64,000 bases of DNA from Melampsora larici-populina 98AG31. Lineage: Eukaryota; Basidiomycota; Pucciniomycetes; Pucciniales; Melampsoraceae. The notes under the pieces are model-generated. The model was not told the DNA's origin. It was given only the letters and a program-made list of their open reading frames with translations, and did not search any database. The stretch spans positions 43,133 through 107,132 of the forward strand of contig NW_006768821.1 in NCBI RefSeq assembly GCF_000204055.1, read 5' to 3'. A program made the position numbers and the translations under genes. The first letter of the stretch is position 1, and every line of letters begins with the position of its first letter. Below are positions 33,701 through 43,890 of this stretch, in pieces.

Positions 33701-34735
33701 TTATTACAGTTGAGAAATGACTTTTTCTGGCCAAGTTTGACGAATGATGTCAAGAAGTTTGTGACCCATTGCGATACATGTCAAAGGACGAAAGCTAGAA
33801 CCACTCTTACATCTGGACGAATGCAAACAAGTGACGTACCACACATTCCAATGGAGCACATTGCATTAGATTTCATTGGACCGTTTCCGAAGGTCAAAAA
33901 CTATGACATGGTTCTTTCCGTAACTTGCAGACTGTCTGGCTTTGTCCGAACGATTCCAGCCTGCCAAACTGACACTGCCGAACGAACAGCACAACGAGTA
34001 TTTGCGGCATGGCTTGCAATCTTTGGGGCGCCGAGAACCATGATAGGGGATCGCGACAAGTTGTGGACGTCAAGTTTTTGGCAGGAACTTCACAAATTAT
34101 TACGCATCAACGTTCACTTAACCACAGCTTATCATCCTCAAAGCGACGGCCGTAGTGAAAAGTCAAACAAGACAATAGTGCAAGTACTCCGACCATTAGT
34201 CTCATCAAAGCACGGTAAGTGGCTTGAATCCCTCCCGTCTGTCGAATTCGCCATTTTTACGGCGGTCAACGTTTCAACTGGGATCTCGCCATTTGAGTTT
34301 GTCTACGGTAGGAAACCACGGTTATTCCCGATAGAGTCACTTCCTGCATCAACAAGTCCCGATGTCGAAAAATGGCTTAGTAAACGACAGTCTATGTGGG
34401 CAGAGGCACGTGATAGGCTATGGACGAATCGAGTTTCACAAGCAATCCATTACAACAACAGACGACGAGAAGGCGAAACACTAGCAGTGGATGACTGGGT
34501 GCTAATCGACAGCAAAGATAGGCAACAGATCGTGGGTGGGCAAGGAAGGCCAACGTCAAAGCTGAGACCAAGGTATGATGGACCGTATCAAGTAATTGAA
34601 TGCATCAACGATGGTCGAAACTTCAAGCTGAAACTCAACACAGACGATAACTCTCATCCGATCTTTCACATCTCAAAACTCAAGAAATACCGGGCGGATG
34701 CGATGTTAGAGGAACAGGGTGGGCCACGCGAGTGA
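30714..34735 (+). CDS. Ty3 Gag-Pol polyprotein, interrupted by an assembly gap
   Basis: Gag begins at 30714 (MPFNLPANFIANPDAI) and is lost in the N gap; the frame is open again from 31016 to the stop before 34736. After a Cys-bearing segment (CGICRTACGKSDC) comes the protease, with ALINCAAETN where an Asp is expected, and ILGTPFLEKY. RT shows PKKD, YRTLNKYT, DQTNSFFQ and YIDDVVVFS. RNase H shows LFTDASAHGLGAAL and the DALSR end. Integrase shows the HHCC zinc site (HNSLGHLG and HCDTCQRTK), then LDFIGPFP, GDRDKLWTS and YHPQSDGRSEKSNK for the DDE residues. It ends near HISKLKKYRAD with no chromodomain. It makes virus-like particles and integrates cDNA. Confidence 0.9.
30916..31015. other. Assembly gap (100 N) in Ty3 gag
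   Basis: Exactly 100 N, a conventional placeholder for a gap of unknown size; reading frames on either side should not be compared across it. Confidence 0.99.
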
Positions 34736-35120
34736 CCTAGGTGTCAAAGTAAGTTCCCACCATAATTAGTATGCACCGCCGAAGACTACCCTCCATAAAA
34801 ATTTCACAACAACTCCTTGGCCACGCCCGTGAGCACCGCACAAAATTTTTGTTTGTTTCAAATTGCAGTTCGTAACGCGGCAAGGTGGAATGAGGGGCAG
34901 ACAGAAAAATGGACTTCAAGATAGTTGACATACATTCAAGATCAAGATACTTATTCAGATTTACCTCAAGATAATTTCAATTCAATGTTTCCTTTTTTTC
35001 TTCTTTCTCTTTCAGTTTTTTTTCTCTTTCTTCTATTTTCAAAAATTAAGAACTTTTTAGGGGCGAGTTATGCCATTTTTTTTCTTTTTTCTGTTTGGAT
35101 TTTCAAAGATGGAATTTTTT
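34736..35120 (+). other. Ty3 3' untranslated region
   Basis: T-rich stretch between the polyprotein stop and the polypurine tract; no second ORF of note. Confidence 0.6.
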
Positions 35121-35134
35121 AAGGTGGGGAGGGA
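35121..35134 (+). other. Polypurine tract of the Ty3 element
   Basis: aaggtggggaggga lies directly before the 3' LTR, the expected plus-strand primer site. The matching primer-binding site after 30612 does not look like a standard tRNA complement, so I do not annotate it. Confidence 0.75.
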
Positions 35135-35441
35135 TGTAAGGATACATACAGCATGGGTTTAGACAGGTGGTTTACGCTTATTCACTACTAACCCTGGCTC
35201 CACGTTGGGTTCTCTTCTCTTCACGAACCCCGACTGGAGCTAGGTAAGAGTCATCATTACTCTGTTAGATTTCATTTTCTATATATCATTCTGATTGTTG
35301 TTTCTCTTTATGACGAACCCCGACTGGAGCTAGCTAGGAAATTGTAATGCACACGAGTCCTAGATTAGTCTTCAGTGGTTAGATTCCACCGTGAGAAGTC
35401 CCCGAGAGTCTAGTGAAGGTTCCATTATATAGAACCTTACA
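35135..35441 (+). repeat. 3' LTR of the Ty3 element
   Basis: Direct repeat of 30306-30612, offset 4829 bases, followed by the target duplication catac at 35442-35446. Confidence 0.95.
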
Positions 35442-35446
35442 CATAC

Positions 35447-35830
35447 CATCATCAAATCAAGAGGGACAAGTGAAGAAGGATGATCATGCAGATTACTTCA
35501 TCCCCTGCAGTGGTTTCTCTAAATATGTTCTAAGTTGGCCCCTTGTGCTTAATTTGTTTGAACCAGAAGGTTTATGCCAAACGTTATGATCATCTTTGTG
35601 TACGGAAGGTATCTCCGGGGTAGGAAGCAGATTGATCCAATTGGTGTTAGTGATCCCGCTCTTGAATGAACAGGTAGCTACTCACCTATGCCACACAAAG
35701 CTTTGTCTTCTCCCAAGCCGTGAAGGTGCATAGCTGAGCGTAAACAAGCACCAGTATTGTGCCATCATATGCAGACATGCCAATATCATTTTCTTTGTTG
35801 AGCCTTCCATTGTTAGTTTTGAATTCTGGA
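35447..35830 (-). pseudogene. 5' part of the decayed secreted-gene paralogue, split off by Ty3
   Basis: In the minus direction it reads STRGQLRTYLEKP where the intact gene at 26.6 kb has SAREQLQSYLERT (exon 2), followed by stops, and ends GATGATG at the intron-2 donor, just as the intact gene ends GAGAATG. Weaker similarity to intron 1 continues to about 35815. The Ty3 insertion separates it from its 3' part at 30305. Confidence 0.72.
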
Positions 35831-36401
35831 AGCTGGTCCAAGAATTGGTGGCAACTTATAAGAATTTGATAGCTTCTCATGTGATGATCCTCCTTGCATT
35901 GAAGAGAGTGCATTCTGGCTTGTCTCAGAACAGCTTTCTTAGCAGAGTTTGAAAGATCACATTGTACAAGTTATATATCTTGATTTACTACTGAATCTTC
36001 TACACAGAACCAAGGATGGTGATTAGTTGATCAACTTAGGATTACTGTGAAAGCTAACCAGATGAATGTTGTACTGGTATTGCAGATAGGATGAATCAAT
36101 TGTGATGTCTGCATCCTCATGAAGAGATCAGTGGCATATGATTGGACACTGTACAGTCCACTCCAAGTGTTTTATGTAATCATTCAAGTTCTGCAGCAGC
36201 GGGCCAGGTTGACAAAAATTGTGATAATCAAGTGAAAGTTGGAATTCACATTCTCAAGTTAGACAGAAGTCATTTAAGAGTTGAATTTTGCTGCATTCAA
36301 CAGTGGTTCCAAAGTAAAGATCAGCATTTTGTGAAATGAGATTTCATTTTCACAATCATCCACCATACCAATCACATTTCTTTCACTCCTGTCAATTTTT
36401 T
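35831..36401. other. Spacer before the WD-repeat gene
   Basis: No supported gene. It should hold the 5' flank of the pseudogene and the 3' flank of the WD-repeat gene. Confidence 0.4.
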
Positions 36402-38330
36402 CTATACATATTCAAACTTCCAAATAGCCAATTCTGTATCATTTTCCTGTTCAGGTGGGCCATCATTCAGATCGTGATGGGCATCAATCCCACTGTTATT
36501 TTCAACATGTTCATCTTGACTTTCATCAAATTTATTCTTCCTAGATCCTGAGCAACTGACGATACTACAACCTGCAGGATTGAATGCCACACTACCAATA
36601 ACATCTGTCAAAAGAACAAAGAAATGTAAGTTCAGGATGGTTCAGGATTATATCATGGAGTAGATAAGTCTCAAGTGAGTCAAATTTGAACTAACCTGAA
36701 TGCAATGTCATTTTCAATGCTGGCTCAGCATCCAAATTGTCTAATCTATAGACTCTAATTTTTCCATCCTACAGATATAACTAGCTACATCAGTTCCAAT
36801 TTTCGCTCTCAAAAAGTGGATAATGAAAAACATACTTGAGCGCCTGTGGCCAAATTCAATCCAGAATAGTCAATATCAAAGCTAAGACGTTGGTTTGTAT
36901 GACCAGGACGATGAAAAGTATGAAAACAAGCAGCAGCGTATCGAAGATCCCAACATTTAATAGAATTACTTCTTCGAGATGCTGTGAATAAGACTCGTTC
37001 ATTGAGTAAATGAAACTTGACCTACATCCCAAAAATATTGATAAGTTATGGAGTTCAAACTTGTTGGTGGGATGACTTGCTCTCAGATATCTACAATATA
37101 AAGTACCTGTGTGATTCCAGTGTGTTCAGCAGAATGAAAGACCATCTGGGGAGAGAGCTCGCTAGCCAAAGTGTCATAAATGCCGATTTGACCAGAAAAA
37201 GATCCTGCAGCCAACAGACCAGTACTTGTCGGATCGGCAGCCAAGGTCGAGATGATACCTAACGGTATACTATGAACATTTTGAGCAAAGTTTACCATAA
37301 AAATCAAGATGAATAAATTAAATGAAGTTTACCTTTTTGACCATCTCGACTTCGACGGGTAGGTGAGGTTTTATAACGTTCACCCGGACAACCAGGTCTT
37401 GAAATATCAAATATTTCAATAGCGCATTCGTGACTTGCATACAAACTGTGGGTACCATTCTGTGTGAATCTCTCGAAAGGTGAACAAATTTTGATGACCA
37501 TCACGTACCTAGTACCATCTTGGGAAAAGAGCATAGAATGCGGAGCAACCATTCGCTCTCGATGGTCCACGAGAGGATATGACGCCCGAAGCTATATGGA
37601 TGAATCAACTTCAAATCAGTTAGTGCAGCAAAATTCGACTGCATTACACCTCTCCATCAGAACAACGCCATTTGGTTAGGAGAAGCAATGAATATAAATC
37701 TACGAACTAACCCTCCCGTCTGTTGCATCTAGAAGATGTATCGGATGATCTTTGACAGCCGTAGCAAAACAATACCTGGCTGGATCATCCGAACGTGAAT
37801 GTGGGAACCAGCATGTAGACAATACAGCATCAGCAGCTGTGATCTCCTTGCGTGGTTTCCATTCTTCATGAAGTCTTTCCTCGCTATCCTCGGAGCTCTC
37901 TGCCACTGGAGGAGGGCTGAATATGAATTTTTATGAATGGAAAAAAAAGTTAGTTTCATATTTGTAGCTACCTCGCTGATGAATATCTGTCATCATAACT
38001 GACCACAAAGAATCAAGCTTACCAAACGAATAGCCGAATGGTTCGATCTTCTGCTTCTGTCAGAATTGCAGAACCGTCTGATGACCTATCCCGAATTTCA
38101 AAGTCATTCAGTTATAAATATGACCAGAAGTGAGCTTGTACAACTGACCTAACTTCATGACTCTTAAATATCAGTACATCTTTTACTCACCACTTGGCAC
38201 ATCGTAACAAGTTACGAGATAGAGATGATTTTAATGATTTCGATGTCGCTAGCCTGGTTGGTTTGGTCGAAGGAAAACGAATATGAGTACCATCAGATAT
38301 CGGATTGATAGGTTCAGCCTGAGGCTCCAT
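36402..38330 (-). CDS. WD-repeat protein, WRAP53/TCAB1-like
   Basis: Start at 38330 (MEPQAEPINPISDGTHIRFP), then LLRCAKW joined by splicing to SSDGSAILTEAEDRTIRLF, the first blade. Further blades: FATAVKDHPIHLLDATDGR joined to LRASYPLVDHRERMVAPHS, ECAIEIFDISRPG, GIISTLAADPTSTGLLAAGS with QIGIYD, then SIKCWDLR and DGKIRVYRL, and finally VIGSVAFNPAG with LAIWKFEYV and the stop at 36402. The blade order and the HPIHLLDA and FDISRPG motifs match the animal TCAB1/WRAP53 family, which binds CAB-box RNAs and telomerase RNA; yeast Swt21 is the related fungal protein. RNA binding here is inferred. It is divergently paired with GCDH, 201 bp apart. Confidence 0.75.
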
Positions 38331-38531
38331 GCTCAAACTTCACATTTTGCTTTTGAAAAGGTTGCATCATGATATTGCTGAGGAATGCCCGAAGTAGTCG
38401 GTACCGTGACGGTACAGCCCTTCACGCACCAAGAAGTGAAGAGCTGAATGTATGCACTGGTCAAGTGACGTCAAATGTTTACTTTTCCTCACTTTCTATT
38501 AAACACCAAAACTTCATCTGTTTTAAAGAAA
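38331..38531. promoter_or_regulatory. Shared divergent promoter region
   Basis: 201 bp separate the start codons of the WD-repeat gene (minus) and glutaryl-CoA dehydrogenase (plus), so both promoters must overlap. No TATA box or named motif is obvious. Confidence 0.55.
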
Positions 38532-40448
38532 TGTCCATCCGTCTCCTTGCGAAGCCTCTTAGAAACTTGAGCCGATCAAGCATCGTTTTCAACGGTGACT
38601 TACGACCATTTTCAATCAACACAACAAATTTAGAAAGTAAATCGACTTCATTTGTCCCTTACGATTGGGAAGACCCTTTGCGACTTGAGAAGAGTTTATT
38701 GAACGAAGAAGAAATCGCAATCAAGCAAGTCATTTCTGGTTCTAGAAAACAAATTATCAATATTTGTTTCTGAAATTAGCTTCAAGTGCTCTGATCTAAT
38801 ACCATGTGAACTCGTTCTTCCAGGGATGCTAGTCATGAATATTGTCAAACGAATTTGATGCCGAGGGTACTAGAGGGTCATAGGAATGAGAGTCAGTGTG
38901 CCTCGTTTCTTGATACCTTCAAACTAAGCTTGCTCTTCTCTAACCTGAATATCTTGATGTTGCAGCCTTCGACTCAACAATGATGTCTGAAATGGGAAAA
39001 CTTGGCTTTCTTGGACCTACCATATCAGGTTATGGATGTGCTGGTGTGAGAATGTTTTACCGGCATCTGATGAGATCTGATACTCTCAGTAGACAGATCT
39101 CATAAGCCAGCCTGACACATCAACTCGCGAATCGATTTCAGGTGTCTACCGTCGCATACGGTCTACTTGCTCGTGAAGTCGAACGTGTAGATTCAGGTTA
39201 TAGATCTGCAATGAGCGTGCAGTCGTCTTTAGTTATGCATCCCATCAGTAAGTACCAAAATTTTATCAAACCCGCGCGGCCATTGACGTATGATTGAAAT
39301 TCATGATCGACTACAGATGAGTTCGGGAGCGAAGAACAGAAACAACGTTATCTACCGGAGTTAGCTAGTGGTAACATGATTGGTTGCTTTGGGCTCACTG
39401 AACCTAGTCATGGATCAGATCCTGCTGGAATGTTGACCACAGCCATGGAAGCGACTGACGGTAGCGGGGGCTTTGGTATGTGCCATCAAATTCACCAAAT
39501 TCCAGCTGCATCAATCACGACTCAATTTGCTCTACTTAGTCTTGAATGGAAGTAAAACCTGGATTACCAACTCGCCGATTGCCGATGTGTTCATTATTTG
39601 GGCCAAGTGTAAATGGGATGGCAAGATAAGGGGATTTATATTAGAGAAAGTGAGTGATGACCTCTCAACTTAGCCTATGCTACCCTCTTTTACATGTTCT
39701 GGACACGATCGTGTTAGGGTATGCCCGGACTATCGGCCCCTAAAATCCAACATAAGCTGGCACTACGGGCAAGCACCACAGGCTCCATCTTTATGGACTC
39801 GGTTCCTGTTCCTTCTGGAAATGTACTTCCAAAAGTAACTGGCTTGAAAGGCCCATTCTCTTGTCTCAACAGTGCAAGGCTTGGTATATCCTTCGGAGTG
39901 ATTGGAGCCCTGGAAGATTGTGTCAAGAGAGCGAGAGAGTATGCTCTGGACAGAGTGCAATTTAATAGGCCTTTGGCTAGTTTTCAACTTGTTCAGAAAA
40001 AGCTCGTTGATGCTAACACCGAGGCAGTTCTTGGACTTTGCGCGTCCATTCAACTGGGTCGATTGAAGGACCAGGGAACATGGTGCCGTAAGTTTATAAA
40101 ATTTTCATACTCTACTTGATTTGGCTTGACATGCTTTTTTGCGATATCGATAGCCGAAATGGTCAGCTTATTGAAACGGAATAACTGCGGTAAGGCTTTG
40201 GAACACGCTCGAATTTTGTTGGATGTCCTGGGTGGAAATGCAGTCTCAGATGAGTATCATATTGGTCGTATCGCTGCTAACCTTCAAGTTGCAAACACAT
40301 ATGAAGGCACTCATGTTGGTCTCATAGCTCGCTCGTCTTGCTTGAACCACGCAAGCTGACATCATCCATCTCTTGATTTTTTTGAACTTAGGATATCCAT
40401 GCATTGATTCTTGGTAAGGCAATGACTGGCCTCCAAGCTTTTTCGTGA
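38532..40448 (+). CDS. GCDH: Glutaryl-CoA dehydrogenase, mitochondrial
   Basis: An FAD enzyme of the acyl-CoA dehydrogenase family that oxidatively decarboxylates glutaryl-CoA to crotonyl-CoA in lysine and tryptophan breakdown. The chosen ATG (38532) gives [17 protein letters not shown], a basic, Ser-rich mitochondrial presequence; an in-frame ATG at 38369 would disrupt it. Family blocks: [116 protein letters not shown] and the terminal [16 protein letters not shown] with the catalytic Glu. About eight exons; the last joins across 40310-40390 and ends TGA at 40446-40448. Confidence 0.92.
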
Positions 40449-40808
40449 TTTTGTTTGTCATTTTTTCATTTCATCCTTTATATTGATATGCGAATGACAT
40501 GTATAATAACGTTCAGGCAGGTTTTAGCTGTATTTTTTCTTGTGATTCCATTTACAATCTCTTCTCTCTCCATGAAGCAGTACCCGATTCTTAGTTAATG
40601 ATCTTGCTTAATTGGAAACATGTGCAATACGGTTGCTGTGTCCAGAAATCAACGCAATCAATTCCTGTTCTGACTATCAGCCTTGATGCCCCCTGCTACA
40701 AGCATGTGAGGTGACGACGATCCCAGCTTGATCACATTTCCACAGCTTCTTTGCATAAAATTCCTCGAAAATATTTACAAACGTGGTGTGGAAGCAACAA
40801 AAACAACT
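40449..40808. other. Spacer between GCDH and tRNA-Leu
   Basis: The 3' flank of GCDH; nothing else seen. Confidence 0.5.
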
Positions 40809-40915
40809 TGCTGGCGGTGGGATTCGAACCCACGCAGTTTGCACTACCAGGAATCCACGCGATCGACACGCTGAAGACTTAAATCTGGCTCCTTAGACCG
40901 CTCGGACACGCCAGC
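40809..40915 (-). tRNA. tRNA-Leu(UAA): tRNA-Leu(UAA) with intron
   Basis: Class II tRNA on the minus strand: acceptor GCTGGCG/CGCCAGC with discriminator A, D-arm TCCGAGCGGTCTAAGGA, anticodon loop TTTAAG giving UAA, an intron of about 25 nt after position 37, variable arm GTAGT-GCAA-ACTGC and T-arm GTGGGTTCGAATCCCAC. The mature length is about 82 nt. With this intron boundary, pair 31-39 of the anticodon stem is A-C. Confidence 0.9.
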
Positions 40916-41489
40916 TTGACGGGTCGGGGCCAATGTATGGTAAGAATGACATGTGTTGACGATCTCTGTTTGGCTCTTGACAGGACACCTTGGTATTTGC
41001 TTGCATTGGCCAATTGATTGTATCACAAGGAAGTTTTGAAGATTTTACTTTTTGTCCATATCATGACAAGACATGATATAGCAATTGATGTTTACCTGAA
41101 ATTCATAAGCATTCAGGGGCTTTCCATATGTACAATATTTGCTTGGATTATGACTTGCTCATTGGAGCACCTATTACTTTTAGAGTGAAGAAAAATCAAC
41201 CTGATCTGGTATGTGATTGTTTAAAGTGTTCTGGGAGTTGGACTTATAAGGCTCTTGAAGTGTGCTAAGAGAAGTCTTGTGTTTTATTACACACCAGATG
41301 TTTGAGAGGCCCAACCCAACCCATCCTTCTTGAATGATCCTCCTCAAAGATACCAAGATTCTTGGGCCGCAGGCAGTTCTGATCATCCCTTAACACCATT
41401 ATTGTATCTCATATAACGCTTCTGACCACAAACATCACTTCACCCCTAACCACATCTTTCCTTCCAAACTTAGTTGCCTGCTTAATACT
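40916..41489. other. Spacer between tRNA-Leu and the Harbinger fragment
   Basis: No supported gene. It includes the 5' flank of the tRNA. Confidence 0.4.
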
Positions 41490-42000
41490 TGTGTCATTCA
41501 CAATTTTAGACAATGGCACCAATCATCTTGAACATCAAGAACAGATATTAATATTTATTTATATGTTCATGATGATATCTGCCATGAAACAGAGTACCTT
41601 TGTAAATCATTGGAATCAAAAATTTGGCCAAGATGAAGCAACCCTTGCAACTCTGTTGATGATACAAGCCCAAGCCCACAGGCAAAGATGCACTCTGCCT
41701 AGATATTTCTGGCCTTGTTTTATTTCCAGGCCCAGACTTTTAAAGATGGATCCGTTTGCACTTGGCTAACAATTGTAAGCTCAATTTGCTCTCCAAATTG
41801 GCTTAGGCAGGAGACTGTTTTTACACAACCACTTGCAAAATAGGATCAATTTGTGTATTTTAAAACGACTTGTTTTGTCATCAGGTGCGACCCCAGTGGC
41901 AGCTACTGGTTACATTGGCAGATTTAGGATCATAAGTAAATGGAGGCCTGTGTCCTATCTATGTCAAGTTGTTATTTTTGGCAGGTGAGTCAAAAATATT

Positions 42001-43234
42001 GAGTGTTGCTGTGATCCTTGGACTGGCTATTTGAGTTATAAAAAAGGGTAGTGTTGCCACTTATACAAACAAGTGCATCTGTGAAATCCTTGAGTTGGAG
42101 TTGGAATATGTACAATGACCAAGCACAGATGAACAGATCAATTAAGAAACATATTGGCCTTTCTTTGTGGTGTCAATATTGTATTGGTTTCATAGATGGC
42201 ACTTTGGTCCCTTTATCCCCAGCTCCTCTGTAAACAAGAAAGATTGTCATGCATGGAAGTCAATCTATGTGTTGAATTCTCTTGTCATATGCAATGATCA
42301 GCAAAGAGTACTGTATGCTCATCACAGTTGGTGTGAAAGTGCAAACAATCAAAGGGTGTTGAATTCCAATTGTATGCATTTTTTTCTCCTTCTCTCCCTC
42401 TTAGTACATTCAAACTGATCAGAAGAGCTTTGGGTCTACCAGGAAATGCTCTCTTACTTTTCAGAAGGAGATTTCATCCCGGCGGACTCTGGCTATGCTT
42501 TGGATGAACATCTTGTGCCAGTGTTTAAACAACCACAATCTGGTGGCCTTTCATCAGCTGAAACTCACTTCAACCACTCCCTATCCAAAAAAACAAATCA
42601 CATCCATATAGTGATGTGAGTGTTGCTGTGATCCTTGGACTGGCTATCTGAGTTATAAAAAAGGGTAGTGTTGCCACTTATACAAACAAGTGCATCTGTG
42701 AAATCCTTGAGTTGGAGTTGGAATATGTACAATGACCAAGCACAGATGAACAGATCAATTAAGAAACATATTGGCCTTTCTTTGTGGTGTCAATATTGTA
42801 TTGGTTTCATAGATGGCACTTTGGTCCCTTTATCCCCAGCTCCTCTGTAAACAAGAAAGATTGTCATGCATGGAAGTCAATCTATGTGTTGAATTCTCTT
42901 GTCATATGCAATGATCAGCAAAGAGTACTGTATGCTCATCACAGTTGGTGTGAAAGTGCAAACAATCAAAGGGTGTTGAATTCCAATTGTATGCATTTTT
43001 TTCTCCTTCTCTCCCTCTTAGTACATTCAAACTGATCAGAAGAGCTTTGGGTCTACCAGGAAATGCTCTCTTACTTTTCAGAAGGAGATTTCATCCCGGC
43101 GGACTCTGGCTATGCTTTGGATGAACATCTTGTGCCAGTGTTTAAACAACCACAATCTGGTGGCCTTTCATCAGCTGAAACTCACTTCAACCACTCCCTA
43201 TCCAAAAAAACAAATCACATCCAAATAGTGATGT
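42001..43234 (+). repeat. Tandem duplication of a 617-bp unit
   Basis: 42001-42617 and 42618-43234 are almost identical; I see single-base differences such as tattt/tatct and ccatat/ccaaat. Each copy spans both catalytic segments of the Harbinger transposase. Confidence 0.93.
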
Positions 43235-43530
43235 TTCTTGGTGTGAAAGTGCAAACAATCAAAGGGTGTTGAATTCCAATTGTATGCATTTTTTTCTCCT
43301 TCTCTCCCTCTTAGTACATTCAAACTGATCAGAAGAGCTTTGGGTCTACCAGGAAATGCTCTCTTACTTTTCAGAAGGAGATTTCATCCCGGCGGACTCT
43401 GGCTATGCTTTGGATGAACATCTTGTGCCAGTGTTTAAACAACCACAATCTGGTGGCCTTTCATCAGCTGAAACTCACTTCAACCACTCCCTATCCAAAA
43501 AAACAAATCACATCCAAATAGTGATGTTTC
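42945..43530 (+). repeat. Second, nested tandem duplication of a 293-bp unit
   Basis: 42945-43237 is repeated at 43238-43530. It covers only the 3' part of the 617-bp unit, so a third copy of the MLSYFSEGDF segment exists at 43356. Confidence 0.93.
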
Positions 43531-43790
43531 AGATGCAATTTGTCTTGCTTTACAAGCTACAACTAGAAATGGGCAACTCAAAGGGGGCTAGGTTTGCATG
43601 TAATTGAATATCAGCTTGTGTAGTAGTCCACAACTTTATCATAGTGGATGGATCACCTATGGTAGGCTTTGGAAGGAGCAGCACCTCAAAAGCTATAGAT
43701 GAAACTAATGACAAATTTCAGGTGGTCCAATATTGATTCTGTTGGCATCCAACAGTGTGATGTGTGATGATCTACTCATTGATTTTTTAT

Positions 43791-43890
43791 NNNNNNNNNN
43801 NNNNNNNNNNNNNNNNNNNNNNNNNNNNNNNNNNNNNNNNNNNNNNNNNNNNNNNNNNNNNNNNNNNNNNNNNNNNNNNNNNNNNNNNNN
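43791..43890. other. Assembly gap (100 N)
   Basis: A 100-N placeholder about 260 bp after the tandem duplications. Confidence 0.99.

Larger units (their letters stand above)
30306..35441 (+). mobile_element. Ty3 (Metaviridae) LTR retrotransposon, complete but gapped
   Basis: Two 307-bp LTRs (30306-30612 and 35135-35441) begin TGTAAGG and end CTTACA, flanked by the 5-bp duplication catac (30301-30305 and 35442-35446). A purine-rich tract precedes the 3' LTR. The internal part encodes Gag, then protease, RT, RNase H and integrase in Ty3 order. A 100-N gap (30916-31015) removes part of Gag. The LTRs look identical except for one three-base cluster, so insertion was recent. Confidence 0.95.
41490..43607 (+). 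mobile_element. PIF/Harbinger transposon fragment with tandem duplications
   Basis: Pieces of a DDE_Tnp_4-type transposase: WNMYNDQAQMNRSIKKHIGL, CIGFIDGTLVPLSP (first catalytic Asp), KKDCHAWKSIYVLNSLVIC, then EGDFIPADSGYALDEHLVPV (second Asp) and HFNHSLSKK. The middle has been duplicated in tandem (see the two repeat entries), so there is no single intact ORF. The element ends cannot be placed, partly because of the N gap at 43791-43890. Confidence 0.75.

Noticed and set aside
38369..38531. Upstream in-frame ATG as GCDH start
   Set aside because: It would add 54 residues ahead of a clear mitochondrial presequence and consume the divergent promoter.
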